64,000 bases of DNA, taken from Parvularcula sp039818345 (lineage in GTDB: Bacteria; Pseudomonadota; Alphaproteobacteria; Caulobacterales; Parvularculaceae). The stretch's first letter is position 1. The number at the start of each line of letters is the position of its first letter. Position numbers and translations under genes: made by a program. Where the stretch lies: positions 62,001 to 126,000 of the forward strand of contig JBCBUC010000003.1 in the NCBI GenBank assembly GCA_039818345.1. The letters run 5' to 3'. The notes below the pieces were generated by a model that was not told where the DNA came from, made no database searches, and saw only the letters and a program-made list of their open reading frames with translations. Positions 28,305-37,766 of this stretch are shown one piece after another.

Positions 28305-30632
28305 ATGACAACTTATCATTGGCGTCGCCGCCTTGCGCTGGCTTCCTGTCTCACGTTTGCGTTCCAAACCATTGTCCCAGGTGCGCATGCCGCCACCTGG
28401 ATCAACGAGTTTCACTACGACAATACGGGCACCGATACCGGTGAGTTCATTGAACTGGCTGGAACCGCTGGCGAAAGCGTCGATGGTTGGACGCTACAAC
28501 TTTATAACGGCACCAGCAGTCAACGCAGCGTTTATAGAACGATCAATCTCTCTGGTACGTTTACGGATCAAACAGGCGGCGTTGGCTTTCAGGTCTATAA
28601 CCTGCCGACCAATGGATTGCAAAACGGATCATCAAGCAACACGAGCACATCGTCTCCTGATGGCTTCGCGCTCGTCGACAACAACAGCAATGTCATTGAA
28701 TTTCTGAGCTACGAAGGCAGCTTCACCGCAGCAAGCGGGCCAGCAGCAGGCATGACTTCGACCGACGTCGGTGTCCGAGAAACCGGCAGCACACCAGTGG
28801 GTTTCTCGCTTCAGTTGACCGGAGACGGTGACGAAGCCGTCGACTTCACCTGGGCAGCGGCCCAAGCCGACACACCTGGTGCTGTGAACGCGGGACAAAC
28901 CATCAGCGGCAATGGCGGCGGACCCGTCGATCCTCCTCCAGGCCCGGAAGTGCTTGCGATCTATGAGATCCAAGGCGCTGGACATACGTCACCATTTGAA
29001 AGTCAGACGGTCGAGACGTCTGGCATTGTCACGGGGCTGACAGATAATGGTTTCTTTGTGCAAGATCCCGTGGGCGATGACGATCTGTCGACGTCCGATG
29101 GTCTTTTCGTTTTCACCGATGGCGTAGGGAACCCTGAGATCGGTGACGAGGTCACATTGACTGGTCAGGTCGACGAATTTTTTGACAAGACCCAACTCAG
29201 CAATGCGACGATTGAGGTCGAGTCAAAGGACAACACACTCCCCACCGCCACAGTTATTGGAACAGGTGGGCGCGTTCCACCAAACACATCAATCGACTCA
29301 GATCCCAGTACATTTGACCCCGACGTAGACGGACGGGATTTCTACGAAAGCCTTGAGGGCATGGCCGTGGTGCTTCCCGATGCCCAGGCGGTGTCGAACA
29401 GCCAGCCGTTTGGCCAAATCATGGCCGTTGGAGATCACGGCACAAACTCCAACAGCTTGAATGCGTTCGGCGGGGTGACCATCGAAGACGGTGATCTGAA
29501 CCCGGAGCGCGTTCAAATTGACGATAACGGCTTCACTTCTGTTGAGAACCCCAATGTCGGCGACAAGTTGGGAGACATTAACGGCCATATCGATTTCTCG
29601 TTCGGCGAGTACGAGATTTTGGCTTCGTCAGACGTTACAGTCACGCAGGCGCGCAACAACACACCGGAAGTCACGAACCTGGTTTCTGGTCCTCAGACCC
29701 TGACAGTGGCGACATTCAATGCCTTGTTGCAGGACAACTTCAATCAGCCGGGTCAAGATCAAATCGACGGCATTGCGGCTCAGATTGTTGAGAATATGCA
29801 GTCACCGGACATTATTGGATTGCAAGAGCTGCAGGTCGATTTTGCGAATGGCGGCGCAAATGCCCTTCTGGATGCGATCGAGGCTGCTGGCGGACCACGT
29901 TATGAGCTGGCCTTCGTTGACAGCAACAGCTCGTTCAACACAACATCCATCCAGACCGCATTCCTTTACAATCCAGAGGTCGCTACACTCGAAAACGCCG
30001 AACTCCTGCCGAACGGTATTCCGGACAGCAACAATCATCCTTTTGACGGTGGACAGCGGGTTCCGCTGGTAGCGACGTTCTCAGTCGGCGACGAAGAGTT
30101 CACGATCGTGAACAACCATTTCGATTCAAAAGGAGGATCGGACCCTCTTTTTGGGTCAACCCAGCCTCCTGCAAATGGTGGTGAAGCAGATCGCGAAGCC
30201 CAAGCTGCCTTGGTCAACGAGTTTGTTGATGGCTTCCTCGCCACAGACCCCGATGCCAACGTTTTGGTTCTGGGTGACTTTAACGCGTTCTCGTGGGAAG
30301 CGGCCTTGGAAGACGTCCTAGAAGGTGACGATGATGTTTTGGACAACCTCGAATTTCTTGTCGATGACCAGTCCGATCGCTTCACCTTCAATTTCCAAGG
30401 CAACGCTCAAGCGCTTGACCATATTTATGCGAACGATAACATCATCGAAGGTTTCGACCTTGGACTCGATTACGTCCATATCAACTCGTTGTTTACCGAT
30501 GGCGCCAGTGATCATGACCCGGTCATTCTTTCAATATCCGTCATTGCAGATCCAATCCCACTCCCAGCGGCGTTCTGGGTGATGTTCGCAGGGGCGGCAG
30601 GTTTCTTCGGGTTTGGACGACGCAAAACATGA
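28305..30632 (+). CDS. Extracellular nuclease, lamin-tail plus endonuclease domains, VPLPA-CTERM
   Basis: 775 residues. Signal peptide to about residue 29 (LALASCLTFAFQTIVPGAHA). Residues 30-200 form a lamin-tail domain (WINEFHYDNTGTDTGEFIELAGTAG). Residues 225-440 resemble the OB-like part of ExeM/NucH nucleases (TVETSGIVTGLTDNGFFVQDP). Residues 465-745 are an endonuclease/exonuclease/phosphatase domain: LTVATFNALLQ, IIGLQELQ, NNHFDSKGG, LVLGDFNAF, LDHIYAN and SDHDPVILS, giving the catalytic Glu, Asp, Asn and His. The end, PIPLPAAFWVMFAGAAGFFGFGRRKT, is a VPLPA-CTERM sorting tail. It probably degrades extracellular DNA, e.g. in biofilms or for phosphate scavenging. No exosortase gene is in the window. 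Confidence 0.88.
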   Translation: MTTYHWRRRLALASCLTFAFQTIVPGAHAATWINEFHYDNTGTDTGEFIELAGTAGESVDGWTLQLYNGTSSQRSVYRTINLSGTFTDQTGGVGFQVYNLPTNGLQNGSSSNTSTSSPDGFALVDNNSNVIEFLSYEGSFTAASGPAAGMTSTDVGVRETGSTPVGFSLQLTGDGDEAVDFTWAAAQADTPGAVNAGQTISGNGGGPVDPPPGPEVLAIYEIQGAGHTSPFESQTVETSGIVTGLTDNGFFVQDPVGDDDLSTSDGLFVFTDGVGNPEIGDEVTLTGQVDEFFDKTQLSNATIEVESKDNTLPTATVIGTGGRVPPNTSIDSDPSTFDPDVDGRDFYESLEGMAVVLPDAQAVSNSQPFGQIMAVGDHGTNSNSLNAFGGVTIEDGDLNPERVQIDDNGFTSVENPNVGDKLGDINGHIDFSFGEYEILASSDVTVTQARNNTPEVTNLVSGPQTLTVATFNALLQDNFNQPGQDQIDGIAAQIVENMQSPDIIGLQELQVDFANGGANALLDAIEAAGGPRYELAFVDSNSSFNTTSIQTAFLYNPEVATLENAELLPNGIPDSNNHPFDGGQRVPLVATFSVGDEEFTIVNNHFDSKGGSDPLFGSTQPPANGGEADREAQAALVNEFVDGFLATDPDANVLVLGDFNAFSWEAALEDVLEGDDDVLDNLEFLVDDQSDRFTFNFQGNAQALDHIYANDNIIEGFDLGLDYVHINSLFTDGASDHDPVILSISVIADPIPLPAAFWVMFAGAAGFFGFGRRKT

Positions 30633-31210
30633 GGGTCACTCTTCCTATCGTGCTGCTAGCGCTGTGTGGTGCCGCCTGGGCAAAAGATGTGGATGGTCAC
30701 TATGCGGTGAAAGGCACAGGTCAGATGACCTGTGCCGCCTTCAACACCGCACTTTCAGACCAATCGCCTGATGCCAAAGCAGCGCTTAATTGGGTTGCGG
30801 GCTATCTGACCGCTGTGAATGCGACCACGACGGAAACCTTCGATATCGTCAGTTGGCAAAGCGAAGGTATGATCACGCGCACCTTGTCCGTACGCTGTGC
30901 TTCAGTGCCCAATATGCCTCTTGCGCGGGCTGTATCCGATATGGTGGGGATGATGATCCCCGACCGAATTTCATCAAATGATGAGCTGGTAACGATCACG
31001 GTCGCGACGAGAAGCCGGACAATCTATCGATCAGTGATCCGCCGAATGCAGAAAAAACTCGAACGCCTCGAGGAAGACGTTGACGCTTCGGGTGAGTTCG
31101 ATGCGATCACGCAAGAAACCCTTCGCCGCTACCAGGCCAGTGTCGGCATTGCAGAAACCGGGTTTCCCGATTCCGTGACGCTCCTGAAGCTCTTTAGCGA
31201 CGAGCGCTAG
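30629..31210 (+). CDS. Exported protein with HdeA-like and peptidoglycan-binding-like regions
   Basis: 193 residues. Signal peptide MRVTLPIVLLALCGAAWAKD; then a two-cysteine domain (GQMTCAAFNTAL ... NWVAGYLTAVNA ... VRCASVPNMPLARAVSDMV) that resembles HdeA/RAP1-type periplasmic proteins in cysteine spacing; then a peptidoglycan-binding-1-like helical repeat (MQKKLERLEEDVDASGEFDAITQETLRRYQASVGIAETGFPDSVTLLKLF). Its ATG overlaps the nuclease stop by 4 bp, so it is translated with the nuclease. Role unknown; perhaps a periplasmic helper. Confidence 0.75.
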   Translation: MRVTLPIVLLALCGAAWAKDVDGHYAVKGTGQMTCAAFNTALSDQSPDAKAALNWVAGYLTAVNATTTETFDIVSWQSEGMITRTLSVRCASVPNMPLARAVSDMVGMMIPDRISSNDELVTITVATRSRTIYRSVIRRMQKKLERLEEDVDASGEFDAITQETLRRYQASVGIAETGFPDSVTLLKLFSDER

Positions 31211-31240
31211 AACCCAACGTGTTCGTACCTCATCGGCTAA

Positions 31241-31264
31241 CGATGGCCTCACTCTTGGCCATCG
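31241..31264. terminator. Hairpin after the nuclease operon
   Basis: Perfect 8-bp stem CGATGGCC / GGCCATCG with an 8-base loop, 31 bases after the stop. No T-run follows on plus, so it may be a weak or rho-assisted terminator. Confidence 0.35.
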
Positions 31265-31663
31265 GGGTCAGCAATTCCAGCAGACAAAATCTTTGATCAC
31301 GGAATAATCGAGCAAAGCATCCACGAGAAGCCGCTCCAGCTTGGTTTTTTCGTCGTCGAACGCATAGTCTTGAAGATGGACATTGCCTCTTGAGCGCGCT
31401 TTAGCACCGCAGCCGTCATGGCTCGCCTCTCTTATGAGGATCGAGGGCTCCGTTGCCATGAAATTCCTTCGGGACGCTTTATGGTCTGATCGAGATCGGC
31501 TCGAGCCTCACGCGCCCGTCTATAGATCTGCTCGGTGCACATCTATGGATGGCTAGCAATGACCCATCCGAGCGCCAAGTTGAACGCATAGATCTCGCCA
31601 AAGTACGCATCCAGACGATCAAGCCTTCCCACAAGCTGGGTCCGCGAGCACTCTTGCCGTTGA

Positions 31664-31817
31664 TTTGAGATCTATTGCATTGGTCCTTGCCGACGTCGGA
31701 TTTCGAGGCGTGACTGCGAGCTTCTTGATCGCTTTGGGGGAATGATTGGGGGATCGATTGATCGCCGAAACCACCATCAATCTGTTTTTCTGTTGATTTT
31801 CGAGTTTCGTGGCGGAG
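31664..31817. repeat. Diverged copy of the tRNA-Ser flank (direct repeat partner of 56257-56411)
   Basis: Same order and orientation of matching blocks as at 56257-56411: TTTGAGA, TGGTCCT, TTTCGAGGCGT, CTGCGAG, TGGGGGATC and finally the identical 13-mer TTTCGTGGCGGAG. On the minus strand both copies encode related peptides (TPRNPTSARTNAIDLK here, TPRNPASVRTRAIGLK there). At 56 kb the 13-mer covers the 3' end of a tRNA-Ser gene; here no intact tRNA adjoins it. The surrounding 31.2-31.9 kb has no intact gene and looks like a scrapyard. Confidence 0.7.
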
Positions 31818-31923
31818 GAAGCATCCACTCGAACTGCTCTCTGCTGCTACAACCCACGGATCAAAGAACGAGAAGATCGAACTGCTCGAGACCTGCATAA
31901 CCTATCGCCAAGAGTGGTCCCAG

Positions 31924-32382
31924 GTGCTCCGTGAACGGGAGGCGAAGGGCCTTCCCCCGCCTGATCCCTTGCCCCTGCCCCACCCAGACGACGTCCATAT
32001 CGACTTTTATACTGGAGATGTGACCTTCCGCGGCCCCATATACCGTGAACAACAAGAGGCCTTTGCCGGCGCGGTCCACCACCTCGAAGACATCCTTGAT
32101 GAGATTGACTATTCTGAGAAAGAGCTCTCGAACGGCCCTCAGCCCCCTGATGAAGATGGGACAGCGATTGAACCTGAAGTGTGGGCGAAGTGGCTGGCGG
32201 AGGAACGCGAACTTTTAGGGCGCTTCATGGACCGGATGGAAAGGCTCGCCGACATGTGGCCCCGCCACTGGCCCCCAGACCACCTCCGCCAGCGCTTGCC
32301 GCTCGAATGGCGATTCAGCAACTCAAAACCCCGCTCGAAGCGCTTCGAGAAGATGACCGAAGCGGCTGACGACTCCCAGTAG
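31924..32382 (+). CDS. Hypothetical acidic protein, probably N-terminally truncated
   Basis: 152 residues from GTG 31924. The frame is open well upstream and reads protein-like (KNEKIELLETCITYRQEWSQ) without any usual start codon, back to the repeat junction near 31817, so the 5' end was probably lost. PLPLPHPDDVHIDFYTGDVTFRGPI resembles hypothetical proteins that accompany DUF5681-type genes on mobile DNA, from memory only. No enzymatic motif. It may be a decaying cargo gene. Confidence 0.5.
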   Translation: MLREREAKGLPPPDPLPLPHPDDVHIDFYTGDVTFRGPIYREQQEAFAGAVHHLEDILDEIDYSEKELSNGPQPPDEDGTAIEPEVWAKWLAEERELLGRFMDRMERLADMWPRHWPPDHLRQRLPLEWRFSNSKPRSKRFEKMTEAADDSQ

Positions 32383-32470
32383 TACCGCCTCGGCATCCAA
32401 CTAGCAGGCATGTTTTACAGTTTAAGGCGACCCGGTGAACGAAAGGTCCAACATGAGACTTAGCCAACAC

Positions 32471-33169
32471 CTAAGGAGCGTACCCGACCCATCCGCGCCA
32501 GGTGAAGGCTGCGTAGAATTCTGTGACGTCGCGAAGGCCCGCCTCGCCGAGAAGCCTGGCATCGGTCTCCGGGTCGAGAACAGGAAGTTTTTCATCAATG
32601 GACGCTCGGCCTTGTTCCGCTTTCACAGGATCTGCGCCGCCAGCCACCGCGCATTCACGGTGCCGGTGAAGCCAAAGACGACGCGCCTCAGGGATTTGCG
32701 TGAAACTACAATGAACCGCAACAAAGGGTGCACCAGGTTTCAGCCTGCGCACAATTTGAGCGATTGTCGCCTTCCGGGCTTCAGCATCGAGGAAGTGCAA
32801 AGTGAGAAGGCTGGTCGCAGCATCAAACGGTCCCGCCGGCGCATCGTCGATATATCCATGATGCAGCGCCACGCGCTCGTTCAAGGGACCAAGACGCCGT
32901 GATGCCTCATCCAGCATAGGCCGTGCTGGCTCCACGCCGGTGAACGACCATTGCGGGTTCTTTTTGGCAAAAGCCTCAAGTTCTAATCCGCCACCAGCGC
33001 CGTGAACGAGAACATGGGCATCCTGTTCCGTCCGCTCCCGGATCAACACACTGGTCATCCGATGGACATCAAAATAACCGGGCATGAACTGCGCAGGGCC
33101 ATCGGCATACTGGGCGGCGTGCTCGGGGTCTTCGAAGAGATCTTGAAACAGGTTGGTCGTCGCGGCCAT
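32471..33169 (-). CDS. Class I SAM-dependent methyltransferase
   Basis: 232 residues if started at 33169 (MAATTNLFQDLFEDPEHAAQYADGP), which has AAGGA 8 bases upstream; ATG 33178 and 33250 are alternatives. Rossmann motif I is VLVHGAGGGLELEAF (slightly unusual), then acidic GVEPARPML for the adenosine ribose, FDAATSLLTLHFL and LKPGAPFVAVH. The substrate is not predictable. It faces away from the receptor gene at 33591 and sits at the edge of the catabolic locus; whether it belongs to it is unclear. Confidence 0.8.
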   Translation of the reverse strand: MAATTNLFQDLFEDPEHAAQYADGPAQFMPGYFDVHRMTSVLIRERTEQDAHVLVHGAGGGLELEAFAKKNPQWSFTGVEPARPMLDEASRRLGPLNERVALHHGYIDDAPAGPFDAATSLLTLHFLDAEARKATIAQIVRRLKPGAPFVAVHCSFTQIPEARRLWLHRHRECAVAGGADPVKAEQGRASIDEKLPVLDPETDARLLGEAGLRDVTEFYAAFTWRGWVGYAP

Positions 33170-33388
33170 CACATTCATCCTTAGGCGGGGGCACTCGTCA
33201 CGCCCGCGCTCGCTCCATCGGCCATTCAGATGTAGATGAGCCTCGGACAATACCCAGCATCTGTATTGGCCATTTTGTTCCCGATCGTCTCATGCCCAAG
33301 CCTTCTCCTTCCAAAAGCAACGACTCCTCGGCCACGACATAAGCCGGGAGAAAGAGAGGGAGCGACGAACCCTTGGGCTGCGACCTCG

Positions 33389-33539
33389 CAGCCATCTGAT
33401 TTGCTTCCTCACCATTTGATCGAGGGATTGCATCCGAACTGAGACGCATTTGCATCGTTGTTGCAAAAGAACATCACTCGAGGGTGATCTCAGCCTTCTT
33501 ACACCCAGAATCAGCCACCTGATTTGCATCCGAATGAGA
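33389..33539 (+). promoter_or_regulatory. Promoter region of the receptor gene with LacI-type half-sites
   Basis: Three versions of the locus palindrome precede the receptor: TTGCATCCGAACTGAG at 33428, TTGCA-N7-TGCAA at 33450-33466, and TTGCATCCGAATGAGA at 33524 (13 of 16 matches to TTGCATTCGAATGCAA). In addition CAGCCATCTGATTTGC (33389) and CAGCCACCTGATTTGC (33512) form a direct repeat about 120 bases apart. The arrangement fits cooperative binding or looping by the LacI regulator at 40114. Confidence 0.6.
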
Positions 33540-33590
33540 ACTATGTTTCGGTTTGGTGAATTTGGAATTTCTAGCTCGGGGAGTGCATTC

Positions 33591-36014
33591 ATGCGGACCA
33601 AACGTTTCACCAACACCCTTCTTATGAGCAGTTCATTGCTCTCAGCGGCCTCTTTCTTGACTGCGCATGCATTTGCGCAAGATGAAGAAGCGAACAACCT
33701 CGATGTCATCGTCGTTGAAGCCACACGGCGGGCAGAAAGCGTCCAAGACGTTGGGCTGTCTGTTTCGGCATTTGATGAGCAAGGTCTCGATCGCGCCGGC
33801 ATCCAAGATGTCTCGCGGCTCGAGCTGATTGTCCCAGGCGTTAACTTCGCCTTCGCCGGTAACGATGCCAAATTTAACGTTCGCGGCGCGAACTCGACCA
33901 ACACCTTCGGCGACAACAGCTCGATCGTTGGTGCCTTTGTCGATGGTGTCTACAAAAACCGCGCGAGCCAGCAGACCCGTGCATTCTTTGACGTGCAGCG
34001 GATCGAATTTTTGAAAGGTCCGCAAGGCACGCTTTACGGTCGGAATACCTTCGCTGGCGCGCTGAACCTTTACACCAACGCGCCCGTCATCGGCGAATGG
34101 GAAGGCGGCCTTGACTACAGCTATGAGCGCTTCGACCGTTCACGAACCGAAGCGTTCATCAACATTCCCGTCAATGACACCTTTGCTCTTCGTGTCGCCG
34201 GTTTCACGGATGTCTCCGATGGATACATCACGAACCTGGCTGGCCCAGACATCGGCGCTCAAGATGACGCGGGTATTCGTGTCAGCGCTCTTTGGGAACC
34301 TTCTGAACGAGCGTCGTTCGTGGCACGTTACTCCTACATCGAAGAAGATGGACGTGAGGCGGGCCTCTTCGGCTACACCTTTGTTTGCCGAAATGAGACG
34401 CCGGACGGTCTCACCGACCCGTTCGGCTCTGTTCAGGATTGTAGCAACCCTGTCCGCGGCTCGGGCGGAGAGCCTAACGCGCAAGAACTCGATGAATACA
34501 CCATCGCGCAAGACTACGTTCCGCCGGTTGATCTGACGGAAGAGGTTTTCCAACTCGAAGCCAATCTCGACCTTGGCCCGGTCGCTGTGAAGTCGATTTC
34601 GGCTTACACGGACTTCGTCAACAATATCGGCTTTGACTTTGACTTCAGCCCCAATCCAAACTCGAATGGCGGGTATGATGAGGAACTTGAGGTCTTTAGT
34701 CAGGAGCTCCAGTTCTCGTCACAGCACGGCGGCCCGCTTCAGTGGACCGCAGGCGTCTATTTCTCCGATGAGGAACTGTTCCAAACCTTCAGTATCTATC
34801 AAGAAACCGCTCGCGACGACTCAACGCGCGGGACGGTGACTGTCGACGGAACCGATTTCACCCTCCTCGATGGCACAGACATTATTTCACGTGATCGTGT
34901 GTTTGGCGGCTTTTTCGCGGACAGCCAGATCATCGAAACGACAGCGCTGGGTGTCTACGGACAAGCTGAGTTCTCAGTCACCGATACGTTCCGCCTGATC
35001 GGTGGTCTGCGCTATAATTACGAAGACAAGGAATTGTCAGCAGGCGGTAGCAACTTCACCGGTGATGTGAACGGAGATGGTACAGTCGATCGCGTTGTGA
35101 ACGTGAAGCCAGAATTTGACGGCGCATCGCCTGATATCCTGCCACGCAGCTCTCGGGATGTTTTCAGCTACAATTTCAACGCATCCGACGCGATCACCGT
35201 TGAGGAAGACTACGACAACGTCACGTGGCGCGCTGGTGCTGAGTTCGACGTCACCCCGGACGTTCTCCTCTACGTCACCGCCTCGACAGGCTTCCTCTCC
35301 GGCGCCCTCAGCACGGGTTCCGGCGCGACGGACGAGCAGGAATCGCAAGTCATCGAAGTCGGCTTCAAATCGGTGTTGTTTGACAACACGCTCCGCCTGA
35401 ACGGCGCATTCCATTACACGGAATATGACAACCTCCTCACGCAGCTTCAGCGGGAAGAAGGTGGCATTGTCGTCACTGAATCGGTGAATGGCGGGGAAAT
35501 TGAAGCCTACGGTATCGAGCTCGACGGTGTCTGGGCACCAACAGATGAGCTGACAATCACCGCAAACCTGACCTGGCTCGACTCAGAATACGGAACCTTT
35601 GGTCAGAACAACCCCTATCAGCTCTTTAACGGCGAAGTTCAGTCGTTCATCGATGTTGAGGGTGAAACCACACCATGGTCACCAGAGCTGACCGTCGGCG
35701 CATCGGCAGCTTACGAGTTCGATCTTGGTGCGAATGGTGTCATCACTCCAGTGGTCCAATTCTACTATAGCGACGACTACAACACCTCAAACCTTCTCTC
35801 GATCGATCCGGCGCAGCAGCAAGACTCGTTCACCAAGACGGATATTCGCTTGATTTGGGATACGCCGATGGATGGGGTGAGCCTCGAAGCTTTTGTTGAG
35901 AACCTCGAAGATGAAGCTGTTCTGACACGCGGTAACAACAACGGTGACGATGTTGTCCAAACAAGCTTCCAATACCCACGGAACTGGGGCTTCCGCGCCA
36001 AGGTTCGTTTCTAA
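33591..36014 (+). CDS. TonB-dependent receptor of the catabolic locus
   Basis: 807 residues from ATG 33591 (MRTKRFTNTLLMSSSLLSAASFLTAHAFAQDEE; CGGGGAG upstream), signal peptide cut after FAQ. Near the N-terminus is a TonB-box-like LDVIVVEATRR. Plug domain: VQDVGLSVSAFDEQGLDRAGIQDVSRLELIVPGVNF, FVDGVYKNR, VQRIEFLKGPQGTLYGRNTFAGALNLYT. The barrel ends WGFRAKVRF. The plug matches the family that imports large or scarce organic molecules in sphingomonads and caulobacters. It is the first gene of a set of transport and enzyme genes, with its own terminator, and has the locus operator motifs upstream. Two Cys (FVCRNET, VQDCSNP) in one extracellular loop may pair. Confidence 0.93.
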   Translation: MRTKRFTNTLLMSSSLLSAASFLTAHAFAQDEEANNLDVIVVEATRRAESVQDVGLSVSAFDEQGLDRAGIQDVSRLELIVPGVNFAFAGNDAKFNVRGANSTNTFGDNSSIVGAFVDGVYKNRASQQTRAFFDVQRIEFLKGPQGTLYGRNTFAGALNLYTNAPVIGEWEGGLDYSYERFDRSRTEAFINIPVNDTFALRVAGFTDVSDGYITNLAGPDIGAQDDAGIRVSALWEPSERASFVARYSYIEEDGREAGLFGYTFVCRNETPDGLTDPFGSVQDCSNPVRGSGGEPNAQELDEYTIAQDYVPPVDLTEEVFQLEANLDLGPVAVKSISAYTDFVNNIGFDFDFSPNPNSNGGYDEELEVFSQELQFSSQHGGPLQWTAGVYFSDEELFQTFSIYQETARDDSTRGTVTVDGTDFTLLDGTDIISRDRVFGGFFADSQIIETTALGVYGQAEFSVTDTFRLIGGLRYNYEDKELSAGGSNFTGDVNGDGTVDRVVNVKPEFDGASPDILPRSSRDVFSYNFNASDAITVEEDYDNVTWRAGAEFDVTPDVLLYVTASTGFLSGALSTGSGATDEQESQVIEVGFKSVLFDNTLRLNGAFHYTEYDNLLTQLQREEGGIVVTESVNGGEIEAYGIELDGVWAPTDELTITANLTWLDSEYGTFGQNNPYQLFNGEVQSFIDVEGETTPWSPELTVGASAAYEFDLGANGVITPVVQFYYSDDYNTSNLLSIDPAQQQDSFTKTDIRLIWDTPMDGVSLEAFVENLEDEAVLTRGNNNGDDVVQTSFQYPRNWGFRAKVRF

Positions 36015-36040
36015 TTCAGCAGAGGCCTGAATAATTTAAG

Positions 36041-36067
36041 GGGAGCACTGCTGTGCTCCCTTTTTTT
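36041..36067 (+). terminator. Rho-independent terminator after the receptor gene
   Basis: Perfect 8-bp stem GGGAGCAC / GTGCTCCC, TGCT loop, followed by seven T. It separates the receptor from the symporter gene, so the receptor can be expressed to a different level. Confidence 0.93.
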
Positions 36068-36125
36068 CTTGGTACGATCGGTCCAACACTAAGGCCATGC
36101 GTATCCCCTAGATGGAGCATCCCCT

Positions 36126-37760
36126 ATGACCGGCTTTGGACCTCTCAATTGGGGGATCGTTTTTGCTTATCTCGTCGGTAACGTCGGCCTCGGCTGGGCG
36201 CTCGGACGTGAGGTGAGCTCGGCAAAAGAGTACTTCTTAGGAACGGGCACCAGCCCATGGTGGGCCATTGGGATCTCAGTTGTAGCAACCTATGTCAGTG
36301 CCCTGTCCTTTCTCGGGGGACCTGCATGGGCTTACGGCGACGGGATGGCGGCACTCGCCATCCATATCAATTACCCGTTGGTGATCTTTGTCGTCGTCGT
36401 CTTTTTCATGCCATTCTTTTACAATTCAGGCGTGGCGTCGATCTATGATTATCTTGAACGGCGCTTTGGTGTTCGTGCGCGCACGACGATGGCTTCGATT
36501 TTCCTCCTCACCCAGCTCATCACCTCCGCATCCATTCTGACAGCTACAGCCGTGGTGGTTAGCTTTGTCACCGGTCTCGATCCCAAGCTCAGCATCGTGA
36601 TTATGACGGGCGTCGTTATCGCCTATACGATGCTTGGGGGCATGAACGCTGTGATCTGGACTGATGTGCTCCAGGGCGGCATTCTGTTTTTCGGCGCTGG
36701 CATTATCCTTTGGTGTCTCCTTGGCGAAGTCAGTCCCCTCAGCAGCGCTTTCAACGAGCTAGCGTCGGAGGGAAAGCTCAACCCGATCAACACCGATCTT
36801 GACTTTTCGGTGGCGCCAACGGTGTGGGCCGGCGTCTTTGCCATGACTCTGTTTCACATCACTGTTTACGGAACGAACCAGATGATGGTGCAGCGCGCCC
36901 TCGCCGCCAAAACGCTAGGCGACGCGAAGAAGTCATACCTCATGATGGGGTATGCGGCGTTTTTCATTTATTTTCTCTTCTTCCTCATTGGCGCCCTCCT
37001 TTTCGTCCACTTCAAAGGGCAGCCGTTTGATCAGCCCAATGAGATCATTCTCGTCTTCGCCAAGGCGCTTGGCATTCCAGGACTGATGGGCGTCCTCACC
37101 GCAGCGGTCTTGTCTGCTTCGATGTCGAGCCTGTCGTCGGCGATCAACTGCCTCGCGACTGTTTCGATCACAGACTTCTACCAGCGGTTTTGGCGTCCCG
37201 AAGCACCGGACGCGCATTACCTACAGCTGTCCCGCGTACTGACAGCCGCGTGGGGGGTCGCTTGTATACCAATCGCCTTCGTCTTTATCGGAAGCGGCGG
37301 TTCCATCCTCGAAGAATTATCGAAAGTCGCCTCCTATTTTGTCGGAGCAAAACTTGCACTCTTTGGTATGGGTTTCTTCTCGAAGCATACAACAGAGCGT
37401 GGGCTGATGATTGGTGTTGTATCGGGCTTTGTCGGGCTCTTCGTCGTTGTGCGGGGTCTGCCGTTTATCGGCATTGAGCCTCTGGATATAGCATGGCCCT
37501 GGTACGTGGTCGTCGGCGGCAGCATCAATATTGCTGTCGCTTGGATAGCAAGTGTTGCCTTGGACGGCTTTCAAAATGACTGGCATCCACAAACTGTTGT
37601 CGGACAGCGGGCATGGATGCTGGCCCAGAACATGCCGCAACGCCAAAACGGTTGGTACCTGGTTCCCGGCCGCGTGGAGCGCCCAGTCTGGGGCCTCTTG
37701 ATCTTTTTCATCGTTATCATCGCCGGGCTCTCCTGGTTCGGCACTTTAGGGAGCGCCTAG
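36126..37760 (+). CDS. Sodium:solute symporter (SSS family)
   Basis: 544 residues with about 13 membrane helices. N-terminal REVSSAKEYFLGTGTSPWWAIGISVVATYVSALSFLGGPAWAY and IYDYLERRFGVRAR are the family signature; later VLTAAVLSASMSSLSSAINCLATVSITDFY carries the Ser/Thr-rich segment around the second sodium site. SSS proteins carry sugars, organic acids, amino acids or vitamins; this member is not specific enough to name the substrate. Lying between the receptor and the enzyme genes, it is the likely inner-membrane step of the same uptake route. Confidence 0.92.
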   Translation: MTGFGPLNWGIVFAYLVGNVGLGWALGREVSSAKEYFLGTGTSPWWAIGISVVATYVSALSFLGGPAWAYGDGMAALAIHINYPLVIFVVVVFFMPFFYNSGVASIYDYLERRFGVRARTTMASIFLLTQLITSASILTATAVVVSFVTGLDPKLSIVIMTGVVIAYTMLGGMNAVIWTDVLQGGILFFGAGIILWCLLGEVSPLSSAFNELASEGKLNPINTDLDFSVAPTVWAGVFAMTLFHITVYGTNQMMVQRALAAKTLGDAKKSYLMMGYAAFFIYFLFFLIGALLFVHFKGQPFDQPNEIILVFAKALGIPGLMGVLTAAVLSASMSSLSSAINCLATVSITDFYQRFWRPEAPDAHYLQLSRVLTAAWGVACIPIAFVFIGSGGSILEELSKVASYFVGAKLALFGMGFFSKHTTERGLMIGVVSGFVGLFVVVRGLPFIGIEPLDIAWPWYVVVGGSINIAVAWIASVALDGFQNDWHPQTVVGQRAWMLAQNMPQRQNGWYLVPGRVERPVWGLLIFFIVIIAGLSWFGTLGSA

Positions 37761-37766
37761 ACATCC

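Noticed and set aside
31806..31860. Possible tRNA-Ser remnant (TTCGAGT then CTCCGCCA on the minus strand)
   Set aside because: The T-stem does not pair and no anticodon arm is found, so I kept only the repeat, not a tRNA gene.
33290..33916. 208-codon minus-strand frame over the receptor promoter and start
   Set aside because: It is antisense to the signal peptide and plug of the receptor; its repeated RMQIRWL/RKQIRWL words come from the promoter direct repeat.
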